The notes beneath the pieces were generated by a model. The model was given only the letters and a program-made list of their open reading frames with translations, had not been told where the DNA came from and ran no database searches. Made by a program: the position numbers and the translations under genes. From Porphyrobacter sp. IPPAS B-1204 (GTDB lineage Bacteria > Pseudomonadota > Alphaproteobacteria > Sphingomonadales > Sphingomonadaceae): a stretch of 64,000 nucleotides of DNA. Position 1 is the stretch's first letter. Every line of letters starts with the position of its first letter. Below, piece by piece: positions 43,638 through 52,298 of the stretch. The stretch lies in the NCBI GenBank assembly GCA_003724185.1, contig RHGM01000002.1, positions 1-64,000 on the forward strand. Direction: 5' to 3'.

Positions 43638-45329
43638 TCAGTTCCTGCCCACATCTGAACGCTCTGCCGTCACTGCCGCGCGGGCGATGTCGTTGAACAC
43701 CCGGCGCGGCTTGGCGTTGCGCGAGGCATCGTAGAGTTCACGCACCAACGCTCGGTCGAAATCGGTCAGCCCGGCCGGTGACTGGGGGTCATCGAACAGG
43801 GTCAGGATCGTCGGCGCGGGCGCAACGCCCTCCACTGCGCCGGTGCCGAGCAGCGAGCGCATGGTTGCATAATCGGCCAACTGCCCGAGTGTGAGGCCAT
43901 CCGCCGCATCGCGCGCGATGAGGACGGCAGCGGCGGTGATTTCGGTTGTAACGATGGGATCGGTGCGGCTCAGGGGATCGATCTGCGCGAAATCCGGGAA
44001 ACGCGCCTGATCCCCGAAGGCCCGCGCCGTGGCGAGCATGAGCGGCTGACCGTTGAAGTCGCGCACCACCACCCGGTTCCATGCCCTGACCGGGCCGTTT
44101 TCAGCCAGCACCCGCTCGCGCTGGTAGCTGGCGAGATGGGCGAGTTGGGGCGACTCCATCGACAGCCACCCCGCCGGCGGGCCAGCCGCCGGAGCCATGA
44201 AGGCAACGCGGATGGTCGGCGTGCAATCGGGCTTGGGATCGGCGCCAACGCCCAGCGCCTCGGCGTTCTCGCGGATGCGGGCGGCGATCACGCCTGCGGC
44301 CTCCGCCTCAAGACCGATCACGGACACGCAGACCGGATAGAAGAACTTCGCCACCGGCTGTTTCATCCGCGGCGGGCGGATGACCTCGCGTGTGAAGTCG
44401 CGCAGCTGCTTGTGGCGCTCGGCCTCGGTCGGCGGGGGGCGGACGATGATCGGATCGCCCTTGGCAGACGGCGGCCCGGTATGGGCCGGTAGCGGCGACG
44501 CCAGCATGGCGAAGAGGCCCGCAGCCTCGACCTGCGCTTCTGCCAGCACTTCCTTGGCAAACCCGGTGCGCGGCAGCTTGTAGAGCGACCTGAGATAGGC
44601 CCGGTCGGCCCGCGACATCTGCGCTGGGGCTTTGTCCGGCGCGGCAAAAAGAGTCAGGCTCGTCGCTGCCGGCTGGTCGGCAGCGGGGGCGACTTCGCCT
44701 GTCGGAGCAAGCAGGCGCAGGCTGGCATAATCGGCGACCTGGATCGGGCTGAGGCCTGCCACCTCCCCGGCTTCGATCACCACCAGCGTCGTCACCAGAT
44801 CCTGCGGGGTGCGCAGGTACGAGTTTTCCTTGGTCCAAAACGGCATCGGGCCGTCATCCAGGACAGCGTCGCCCTCTCCTATGCGGGTCGTCGGCATGAC
44901 TGCGTGGAACACATAAGACGGGCCGCGTCCGGCAAGCACAGCATCGATCTCGCTTTCGCTCATGCCACGAAAGAATCTGTGTCCTTCCGCCCGGCGTGCC
45001 GCGATTTGTTCGACGGCGTGTTGCGAGAAGGTGACGAGCGCGTTTGGTGTGCAATCCGCGCGGGCGATGGGGACACCGGCGGCCCTGGCATTATCAGCGA
45101 TACGCTCTGCAACGAAGCTGCCAAATGCCTCATCATTGGCGGCCACTGTCAGGCAAAGAGGATTACGAAGCCGGGCAAGCGGGCGGCGCGCGATGGGTTC
45201 CCCGGCAATGGCGCTGACCAGCGCGGCATTGTCGGCGGCGGCGGGGGGCGGGAGCGGCGCGGGTTCATCTGCTGCAGCAAGACCGGCGGTGCCGGCCAGC
45301 GCGGTGAGAACGGCGAACCCCAGTTTCAT
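43638..45329 (-). CDS. Exported protein with two tandem copies of an unknown domain
   Basis: The 563-aa precursor has a signal peptide (…TAGLAAADE). Two ~250-residue units are present. Unit 1: 'NPLCLTVAANDEAFGSFVAERIADNARAAGV…CTPNALVTFS…LADYASLRLL'-type elements and 'AQMSRADRAYLRSLYKLPR'. Unit 2: 'YPVCVSVIGLEAEAAGVIAARIRENAEALGV…CTPTIRVAFM', 'LADYATMRSLL', 'ILTLFDD', 'LTDFDRALVRELYDA'. Each unit has two conserved Cys likely to pair. It is the last gene of a three-gene operon with single-unit paralogues. No enzyme motif recognised; probably periplasmic. Confidence 0.75.
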   Translation of the reverse strand: MKLGFAVLTALAGTAGLAAADEPAPLPPPAAADNAALVSAIAGEPIARRPLARLRNPLCLTVAANDEAFGSFVAERIADNARAAGVPIARADCTPNALVTFSQHAVEQIAARRAEGHRFFRGMSESEIDAVLAGRGPSYVFHAVMPTTRIGEGDAVLDDGPMPFWTKENSYLRTPQDLVTTLVVIEAGEVAGLSPIQVADYASLRLLAPTGEVAPAADQPAATSLTLFAAPDKAPAQMSRADRAYLRSLYKLPRTGFAKEVLAEAQVEAAGLFAMLASPLPAHTGPPSAKGDPIIVRPPPTEAERHKQLRDFTREVIRPPRMKQPVAKFFYPVCVSVIGLEAEAAGVIAARIRENAEALGVGADPKPDCTPTIRVAFMAPAAGPPAGWLSMESPQLAHLASYQRERVLAENGPVRAWNRVVVRDFNGQPLMLATARAFGDQARFPDFAQIDPLSRTDPIVTTEITAAAVLIARDAADGLTLGQLADYATMRSLLGTGAVEGVAPAPTILTLFDDPQSPAGLTDFDRALVRELYDASRNAKPRRVFNDIARAAVTAERSDVGRN

Positions 45330-45348
45330 GCGACCTTCCTATACAAGA

Positions 45349-46230
45349 TCACTCACCCTCGTCTGCGCCTCCGCTCGCTGTCTCCCGCACAGCCGCGCGC
45401 AGCACTTCACGGCTGAAAGAACCCCGCGGCATCCGGTAGAGCGCTGCGAGGTACGCGCGGTCAAAACGGGTCATGGTGGCAGGCGCGCTGTCGGGGGCGG
45501 CGAACAGGGCCATGATCGTGCGCGGACCGCCGGCCTCGGCCACATCGACCTCGCCGGTGGGGGCGAGCAGGCGAAGGCTGGTATAATCGGCTATCTGGAT
45601 GGGGGACAGCCCTGCGGCAGCGCCGTTGTCGATCACGACTAGGGCGGCAAGCATGTCCTCGCGCACTTCACGCTTGATGCGGCCCATGGAATAGACACGG
45701 TTTTCGGGGCCGGGCATGCCATTTGGCCCGGCGGCTTCAGGACTGGCGACGATGCCTGCTCCGGTCGCCGAGGTCTCGCGGCTCGCCTGAAACACATAGA
45801 CCGGATCGCGGGCGCCCATTGCTGCGTCGATCTCGCGCGCGCTGATCCCGGCGAACAGACGGCGGCCGCTTTTGCGGATCTCGCGCAGCTGGGCCTGGGC
45901 ATCATCGGAGAAGGTCACCAGCGCATTGGGGCTGCACCCGCTTCCGCGCACCCGCACCTTGGCGGCCTTGGCATTGTCGATGATCCGGGCGGCAATCTCG
46001 CGGCCCAGCTCCGGGTTTCCGGCCGCCACCATCAGGCACAGCGGCTTTTCAAACCGCGCCAGCGGGCGGTCTGCGCGTGGGTTGCCGGCAAGATCGTGGG
46101 CGAGATCGGTAAGGGCTTCCTCGGCCTGCCGTTTCTCGCCCTCAACCACGATCGGCGGCGCTTCAGCCTCCTGCGCGGCGGCAGGGATGGCCGGCAGTGC
46201 GGTAAGTAGCACGAGCGCGGGCGTTCTCAT
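45349..46230 (-). CDS. Exported single-unit paralogue
   Basis: The 293-aa precursor has a signal peptide (…LPAIPAAAQ). It has one copy of the unit: 'KPLCLMVAAGNPELGREIAARIIDNAKAAKV', 'GCSPNALVTFSDDAQAQLREI', 'IADYTSLRLLAPTGEV', 'MTRFDRAYLAALYRMPRGSFSREVL'. The two Cys are conserved. Spacing to neighbours is 8 bases upstream and 19 downstream, so the three genes form one transcript. Function unknown. Confidence 0.75.
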   Translation of the reverse strand: MRTPALVLLTALPAIPAAAQEAEAPPIVVEGEKRQAEEALTDLAHDLAGNPRADRPLARFEKPLCLMVAAGNPELGREIAARIIDNAKAAKVRVRGSGCSPNALVTFSDDAQAQLREIRKSGRRLFAGISAREIDAAMGARDPVYVFQASRETSATGAGIVASPEAAGPNGMPGPENRVYSMGRIKREVREDMLAALVVIDNGAAAGLSPIQIADYTSLRLLAPTGEVDVAEAGGPRTIMALFAAPDSAPATMTRFDRAYLAALYRMPRGSFSREVLRAAVRETASGGADEGE

Positions 46231-46238
46231 TGCGCGCC

Positions 46239-47060
46239 TCAGGGCTGCATGTCGGCCAGTGCTACCTTCGATGCGCGCGCCATTATGCTGCGCGCAAAGC
46301 TGCCTTGTGGCAGGCGGTACAGCGATTCGAGATAGGCGCGATCAAACCGGGTCATTTCGGCCGGTGCGCGGTCACGGTCGCGGAACAGGGTCAGGATCGA
46401 TACCGGGCTTTCCGCGCTGCTGTCCTGCAATTGATGCAGATCACTGGTCGGCGCGAGCAACCGGAGCGAGGCGTAATCGGCCAGCTGCACCGGATGCAGA
46501 CCTTCGGCGGCGGCCTTGTCGATCACTACGAGGCTTCCGATCATGTCCGTCCCGCCTGGCTGGATCCGCGAAGCCTGAACCCGCCGGAACGCACTGGGGA
46601 CGCCATTGGGCAAAAGCTCCGCGACCTGAAAGGCAAAGCCATCCGTCTCGTTGGCGAGAATCCGGTCGAGCCGCGCCGCATAAAGCGAACCATAGACCCG
46701 CCCGCGATCCTCGTTCAGTTCCACGAGCTGGGTCTGGGCATCCTCGGCTAAAACGATCACAGCGTTGGGGCGGCATTTTCCACGCCGGTTCGGTAGACCG
46801 ACGTCTTTGGCGTTGTCCACAACGCGGCGCGCGACCTTGGCAGCAAGCGCCTGGTCCTCGGCGGCGACCACCAGACACAGGGCATCGCGCATCCGGATAA
46901 GGCCGTGGTCGCTTTCGACATTGCCTGCCAGCGCCAGCCCCCACTGCATCATAGCATCGCGATCCGGCGCTTCCTCAGCTGCGGCAGGGGCGCCGAGAGC
47001 GGTGGCGACGAGTGCGGCGAGGATAGCGAGGCGATGCTTCATAGGGTGCGACTCCTTCAT
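46239..47060 (-). CDS. Exported single-unit paralogue, first gene of the operon
   Basis: The 273-aa precursor has a signal peptide (…VATALGAPAAAEE). The unit reads 'DALCLVVAAEDQALAAKVARRVVDNAKDVGL', 'KCRPNAVIVLAEDAQTQLVEL', 'LADYASLRLLAPTSDL', 'MTRFDRAYLESLYRLPQGSFARSIM'. It is closest to the 45349 product. ATG 47042 (MKHRL) is an alternative start that would still leave a good signal peptide. Confidence 0.75.
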   Translation of the reverse strand: MKESHPMKHRLAILAALVATALGAPAAAEEAPDRDAMMQWGLALAGNVESDHGLIRMRDALCLVVAAEDQALAAKVARRVVDNAKDVGLPNRRGKCRPNAVIVLAEDAQTQLVELNEDRGRVYGSLYAARLDRILANETDGFAFQVAELLPNGVPSAFRRVQASRIQPGGTDMIGSLVVIDKAAAEGLHPVQLADYASLRLLAPTSDLHQLQDSSAESPVSILTLFRDRDRAPAEMTRFDRAYLESLYRLPQGSFARSIMARASKVALADMQP

Positions 47061-47267
47061 CGAAATATCAACACTTTACAGCTTAATCCCGAATGAACGC
47101 AATGGTCCTGGTCAGGCAGGGTTGCGCCCGCTGGGGCCTTCGTTCTGCGGCGTTTCGATGACTATCCCTCACCATCTCGCCCCAGCTTGCTTGCTTTGCG
47201 CGCACCCCCGCTTACCTTCCCGACTCATGGACGAGGAATTGTCCGTGGCCCGCAGCCAAAGGAACCT

Positions 47268-47417
47268 ATGGGCCGACGACCCTCCCGTGCCGGACACCCG
47301 GCGCTCTCACCCGATCCGCGCGGCATCCCGGAACCGCGGCGCGCGCGTGTTGATCTGACCTTCGAGAATCAGGCCCTGCTGGGGCCGTTGTTCGGGCAGT
47401 TCGGCGCCAATCTTGTC
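47268..47417 (+). pseudogene. phoH: PhoH N-terminal fragment
   Basis: The first 50 codons read 'MGRRPSRAGHPALSPDPRG…ARVDLTFENQALLGPLFGQFGANLV'. The end matches the start of PhoH/YbeZ proteins, where 'L.FDN..LL..LFG.FD.NL..lE' precedes the KH-like and ATPase domains. Everything after 'GANL' is missing and replaced in frame by transposase sequence. The functional phoH must lie elsewhere, or this strain lost it. Confidence 0.6.
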
Positions 47418-47603
47418 TCGCGCCGACAGCGGAAGAAGGTCGAAATGCTCTTCGCGCACATCAAGCGCATCCTCAGGATGGATCGTCTGCGCGTGGGCGG
47501 CTGCAGCGGCGCAAGAGACGAGTTCTTCCTCGCCGCAACCGCCCGGAACCTCCGAAAAATGCCGAGGCTGATCCTCATGCCAGCCAATCAATCCCTCTCA
47601 TGA
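47418..47603 (+). pseudogene. Transposase C-terminal fragment fused to PhoH start
   Basis: The frame continues 'SRRQRKKVEMLFAHIKRILRMDRLRVGGCSGARDEFFLAATARNLRKM'. This is the C-terminal DDE_Tnp region of IS1182/IS5-type transposases, whose 'RKKVEMLFAHLKRIL' and 'GARDEFLLAATAQNLRKL' are very recognisable. The catalytic N-terminal part and both IS ends are missing. The join with the PhoH codons is in frame near 47415. Confidence 0.72.
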
Positions 47604-47988
47604 GCGGGGGGTGAAGCCTTTGTGCGCCCTCCAAGACCGCACCAACCTCGATCTCAGCGCCCGCTCTTTCAAAACAATCCAACCATTTTCGGCCATGACC
47701 ACACCCGATGCTTCTGATTTGACCCGGTCCGGGGTGCGTCCCGGACAGGGTCAAACAAACGAAGTGGGGAATTTTCCAATGTCACTTCTGGGACATTTGC
47801 TCCGCCAGCGACACGGGGTGCGAATGGCGGCTATCGTGGGTTCGTTTCCCGAAACCGGACATGGAGGAACCCACCCCTTTGCGATCAAAATGTTGTTGCG
47901 TTGATGAGTGAGCCAGACGTGCACGCGGCGTCTAGACCGGAAATGCGTAAACCATAGGCATAGCCGGAGACCTCTTTTTCAATATGGT
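47604..47988. other. Gene-free stretch after transposase remnant
   Basis: No supported gene. It holds GC-rich palindrome-like words (GTCCGGGGTGCGTCCCGGAC near 47730) and the GAATGGCGGCTATCGTGG segment noted for 43510. It probably includes the 3' end of the old insertion and the terminator region of the adhesin operon. Confidence 0.3.
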
Positions 47989-50900
47989 TTAGAACTTTCC
48001 CAGCAAGTTCAGGAAAAATCCTTTGCTGGTGTAGCTTTGGTCAGTGAGGTCGTCGGAAAAATCAGAAATGCTATAGCCAACGCCTACTTTCACATTGTTG
48101 CCTAGGTGACGATAGATCGCAGCGAGCCCGCCCCAACGGGAATCGCCGGCCAGATCATTGCTGAGATGATGCCCTTCCACCACCAGATCCCAGTTGTTCA
48201 CCGGCCTCCAGTCCAGCCGCAGCACGCCAAGATGGGTGTTGCTCGAAATGAAGACGTCCGACGTCCGGTCAAGCGAGACCTCTCCTTGGCGATACCCGTA
48301 TTTGGCGCCGATCGTCAGGCTCTGGGTGAGATCGTAATTAACATCGATTACTCCGATCTGGCTGCGCTGCTTGGGGCTGCCGGTTTCCCCGCCCGCAGTA
48401 ATCTGCCCGAGAGGCCCCAGGTCCTGGAAGTAATTGTATCGCGCCAGAACATTCAGACGGTCATGCAGCACCGGACGATAGGCAACCCCGATTGTGCCCT
48501 CAACATAATCGGCGGCACGAACGCTCGGCCCCTCGTTGTCCGCAATCGCAAAGTTGAGGCGGCCGAGCGCGCGCCAGTCGGGACTGATCTGAACCGATGC
48601 GGTGTTACGGACCAGCCAGACGGTCTGGTCACGGCCCGCGCCGCGTTCAAAACGCGCCTCGATGTTCGAGCCGAACTGGACCCCATCCGTCGTGTATCCG
48701 AACCCGAACGTGCCCGCAGTTCTGCGAAACAGCCCCGTCGCAGCGTCGTCAATCTGTCCATTTTCGAAGGTCGCGCTGAATGACAGCTTTTCATTCGGGT
48801 CGAAATTCATGCCCAGACTGCGCATGGTGCTGGGCGCGATACCACCGTGACCGATGCGGTTTTCGCCAAAAACACTGAATGATGAACTGAAGCGGTGACG
48901 CGCTCCTGCCGTCAGAGTGCCGGCATTGGATCGCGTGAACAGGTTCACCGGGTCCAAACCGGTGTTTGTCCTGTCGGCCAGCAAGGCGTAGCCGATATAG
49001 GTTTCTGAACCTTCGCCATGGCGGCGGCTGAGCTGAATGTCCGCTCCAAGTCCGCCGTCACCTTCCGACACTTCTGCTGAAAGCGACATCTTGTCGGAGA
49101 TTTCCGCCTTGCCGCCCACGCCAATGCGATTGTTCCGGCTACGTGCAGCGTCACTCTCGAGAGTTGCCTGCCCGAACCCATAGATCGACCAGTTGCGGCC
49201 CGCCGGATTGTAACCAAGCTGGACTGCGGCATCGGTCCGGATGCCGTTTTCGGTGCTGTTGAACAGCAGCCCCGGCGCCTGCTCGTCGCGGCGGACCCCG
49301 AGCTTGAGTTCAACATCCTTGCCAAAGTCCTGCGCCAGATCGAACGTTGCCACGCTGCGTTCGCCTGCAGCTGCGGTGTCCAGCGTCTCGTACTTCGCCG
49401 TGATGTTGGTGCTGGCTCCGATCGGAAGCGCAAGGGCTGTGCCCCATAGGATTGTGTCGCTCGGAGTCAGTTGCGAATTGGCTGCAAAGCCGGCATCGCG
49501 GCTTTCGTAAAAGGCCGATACCGTGCCGCGATCGCCAGTCTTTCCTTGCAATTCGGCAAGGTTGGCGGCGCCTTCGAGCCTCCAAGCCCGTGCGGTGCGA
49601 CCGGCAATTCCCGGCGCGGCAACATCAGTGAACAGCAAACCGCCATCAACCGAGTTGTTCTGGCCAAACCCAGGCCCGTCGGTTTGCGCGATCTCGCCCT
49701 TGAGGTAGGTGCCCGCGGTCAGCCGGAGCAAGGCATCGGCACCCAGAAGAACCTGATCGGCCGTGTCTGTGGTTTCGCGTTGCGCCGAGGCACCGATCCG
49801 CAGCTTTTCGCCAAGCCAGGCCGAACCGCGCCCGCCAATGGTGTATCCGTCAAGGCTACCGACAGGGGGCGTGAATTCATAGCGGACCACCAGAACCGGG
49901 ACATTGCCGCCTGCGCTGGATTCACGCACGAGGCCGCTATTGGCAACCGTGGATGCCAAGGGGCGCAGTAATGTCACGCGGCCTTGGAAGTAGTCGATGT
50001 CATAGTCTTCCTGGGGCCGCAAATCGCGGGTTTCGAGGACCAAGCCTGTGTCGCGGTCGCGCACTTCGACGCGGATGCGTTCAGACCCGACCGTCAAATC
50101 CTGACGATTGAGGAAGTAGAGCGAACCACCTGTTCCGCGGAACTCGTCCCGGCCCGGAACCGTCCCCGGATCCGATGCGAATGCGGTGAACTGCGTTTTG
50201 CGCTCGCCGAAATCGGTGGTGGCACTGCTCTTGTGATCGAAGGCGATCCCGAACAATCCCCGATCAAGCTGCGCAAGCTCGGCCTGTTGCAGATCGACGA
50301 TGTAATTGCCGACCAGCAGGCTGGTGTCCGCTTTCTGCACACGCAGATAAAACTGGCCTTGCGTGGGCGCGTCTTCGACCAGCGTGCTGTCGTCGCCGTA
50401 GGTTGGATAAAACTCGTTCGATCCCAGCCGGCGCAGCAATTGGCGCGGGTCTTTGCGATCAAGGTTGTTGAAAATGTCGCCCAGCAGCGTCTCGCCGGTA
50501 TCAAGCGCGGCGGTCACTCGCCAGCCGTCGCCGAAGGCGCCCTTGGTGTAGAATGCCGCCCGCGAGGTGATCGAATTCCCGTCAGCAAGCGGGTCTCCCG
50601 AAACTTCGACAGCTGGGCCGCTGCCGCTCATGGAACGGAATGTGAGATCGCCCTGGGCGACAAAGAACCAGTCACTGCGCGGCACAGAGACATCGCGCGA
50701 AGTGGCAAAAGTGGTTTGTCCGTTGCGTTCGATAGTGACACGCACATCCTTGCTGTCCCGATCCACCAACTGCTGGGTGATGAACTTGCCATCAGGATTG
50801 ACGGGCACAATCTGGCCGGCGACTCGGACCAGCTCATCCGAAGGATCGGCAAGCCCGCTCACGGTAATCGTGGCGCTCCGGGCCATGGGGATATTCCGAA

Positions 50901-52293
50901 GCCGAGCTTCATCGACCATACCGAAGGTCGGACGCATGACGCGCGTGCTTTCGATAGTCACCGTTTCGGGCACCAGCGTCAGTTCATGCGGCTGCGATTC
51001 ATCGAAATTGCCGCGATCATCGTAAACACGGAACGTGAAAAACAGCTCGCGCGGCGTATCTGTGGCAGGCTGCCATTGACCATAGCCGTTTACATCGGTC
51101 GTAACCACGGCAAGCGGCAGGGCATCCGGAACCGTCCCCGCAGCAAAGATACGAACTTCGCCTCTGGCGACGAAAGAAGGATAATTCGTGTAAGTCTGGA
51201 ACTCGACGGGGCTACCAAGCACAACAGTGCGCTCGCTACCGATCAAGCCGATCGACATTACGGGTTCTGCCGCCAGAGCATCGGCACGCACTTCGAGCGA
51301 ATAATCGGAAGCCGCAGGCGCTTCGGTCGGATCTGTCCGGATTTCGAAACCCGAGGCTGGCAATTCCGGCAGCTTTCCGGTCTGCGGCGAAAGGGTTGGA
51401 GACGTACCCGCCTGATTCCAGGTGTCCTGCGTGGCCAGTCCTTCGTGGCGAGCGCCGCACGGCAGCTGCACGGTCAGCCTCAGGCCGTCGCAAGCGGTCG
51501 GCTGTAGCACAGTGGCCGTGAAATTCCCGTCTGAATCGAGCGGAACGATCTGGTCTTCAATTGTCAGAATTGCCGCTGCATCGGCAGCCCGGCCAGAAAC
51601 CGCAAGCGTTTGGGTTTGTGACAAATTGATGCCCCGATAGGCGGCAGCATCAATCATACCGAATTTCGGCCGTGTCACATTTATGGCAGCAAGGCGTTCT
51701 CCTTGCACTGCGATGTGGATCGGCTGCGGTGCGGTTTCATCGAAATTACCCTGCGCGTCGTATACCCGGTAGACATATATCATGTCGCGCCCGGCGTAGG
51801 GGGTCGGCTTCCAGCGTGCAGCTCCGTTCCCTGAAACGGCGACCACCGCGTGTGGCGGCTGATCGGGCGAAGCCGCAGCGTCGAAAATCCGGATTTCGCC
51901 GCGATCATGCGCTGCGGGATAATTGGAATAGCCGATGAAAGTGGCCTCTGCGCCGCGGATGATTGTGGTCTCGTGCTCAACCAGTCCGACCGAAAGGATC
52001 GGCACACCGCTTTGGGCGATCCGCTCGACGGCAAATTCGGCAAGTCCAGCGGGGAAAGCAGCTTTCGCAGTCGAAAAGACGGTCAGGTCGCGGCCAGCAT
52101 CGACACGCGCATGGGCGAGCGCTTGTGCGCTCTGCACCGCCTTGACGTGGTCGGCAAAGGTTGGGGCAGCAGCTTGCACGCTGACAGACAGGGTTCCCGC
52201 GGCCGCGACAGCCGAGATGCCGGCCAGGAACCTTGCGCGGCGCAGCCGGTTTGGCGTCGCCATTGCGGCGCGCTGGAGGTTGGGATTTTTCAT
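47989..52293 (-). CDS. Very large predicted outer-membrane beta-barrel protein
   Basis: The 1434-aa precursor starts at ATG 52293 (GGGAG seven bases upstream), five bases after the previous stop. A signal region ends 'LSVSVQAAAP'. The N-terminal ~500 residues hold two copies of a ~240-aa module ('RGEIRIFDAA…FRVYDAQGNFDET' and 'RGEVRIFAAG…FRVYDDRGNFDES'; 'VTRPKFGMIDAAAYRGI' and 'VMRPTFGMVDEARLRNI'). From about residue 620 ('YPTYGDDSTLVEDAPTQGQFYLRVQ', then alternating strands) it looks like a long beta-barrel ending in Phe ('FFLNLLGKF'). It ends a four-gene operon of DUF11-type surface proteins and may be their outer-membrane anchor or exporter. Confidence 0.75.
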   Translation of the reverse strand: MKNPNLQRAAMATPNRLRRARFLAGISAVAAAGTLSVSVQAAAPTFADHVKAVQSAQALAHARVDAGRDLTVFSTAKAAFPAGLAEFAVERIAQSGVPILSVGLVEHETTIIRGAEATFIGYSNYPAAHDRGEIRIFDAAASPDQPPHAVVAVSGNGAARWKPTPYAGRDMIYVYRVYDAQGNFDETAPQPIHIAVQGERLAAINVTRPKFGMIDAAAYRGINLSQTQTLAVSGRAADAAAILTIEDQIVPLDSDGNFTATVLQPTACDGLRLTVQLPCGARHEGLATQDTWNQAGTSPTLSPQTGKLPELPASGFEIRTDPTEAPAASDYSLEVRADALAAEPVMSIGLIGSERTVVLGSPVEFQTYTNYPSFVARGEVRIFAAGTVPDALPLAVVTTDVNGYGQWQPATDTPRELFFTFRVYDDRGNFDESQPHELTLVPETVTIESTRVMRPTFGMVDEARLRNIPMARSATITVSGLADPSDELVRVAGQIVPVNPDGKFITQQLVDRDSKDVRVTIERNGQTTFATSRDVSVPRSDWFFVAQGDLTFRSMSGSGPAVEVSGDPLADGNSITSRAAFYTKGAFGDGWRVTAALDTGETLLGDIFNNLDRKDPRQLLRRLGSNEFYPTYGDDSTLVEDAPTQGQFYLRVQKADTSLLVGNYIVDLQQAELAQLDRGLFGIAFDHKSSATTDFGERKTQFTAFASDPGTVPGRDEFRGTGGSLYFLNRQDLTVGSERIRVEVRDRDTGLVLETRDLRPQEDYDIDYFQGRVTLLRPLASTVANSGLVRESSAGGNVPVLVVRYEFTPPVGSLDGYTIGGRGSAWLGEKLRIGASAQRETTDTADQVLLGADALLRLTAGTYLKGEIAQTDGPGFGQNNSVDGGLLFTDVAAPGIAGRTARAWRLEGAANLAELQGKTGDRGTVSAFYESRDAGFAANSQLTPSDTILWGTALALPIGASTNITAKYETLDTAAAGERSVATFDLAQDFGKDVELKLGVRRDEQAPGLLFNSTENGIRTDAAVQLGYNPAGRNWSIYGFGQATLESDAARSRNNRIGVGGKAEISDKMSLSAEVSEGDGGLGADIQLSRRHGEGSETYIGYALLADRTNTGLDPVNLFTRSNAGTLTAGARHRFSSSFSVFGENRIGHGGIAPSTMRSLGMNFDPNEKLSFSATFENGQIDDAATGLFRRTAGTFGFGYTTDGVQFGSNIEARFERGAGRDQTVWLVRNTASVQISPDWRALGRLNFAIADNEGPSVRAADYVEGTIGVAYRPVLHDRLNVLARYNYFQDLGPLGQITAGGETGSPKQRSQIGVIDVNYDLTQSLTIGAKYGYRQGEVSLDRTSDVFISSNTHLGVLRLDWRPVNNWDLVVEGHHLSNDLAGDSRWGGLAAIYRHLGNNVKVGVGYSISDFSDDLTDQSYTSKGFFLNLLGKF

Positions 52294-52298
52294 GTGAA

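Noticed and set aside
49984..51507. 507-aa plus-strand frame antisense to the large barrel gene
   Set aside because: Composition is rich in Arg/His/Gly without domains, and the opposite strand encodes coherent repeat modules and a barrel.
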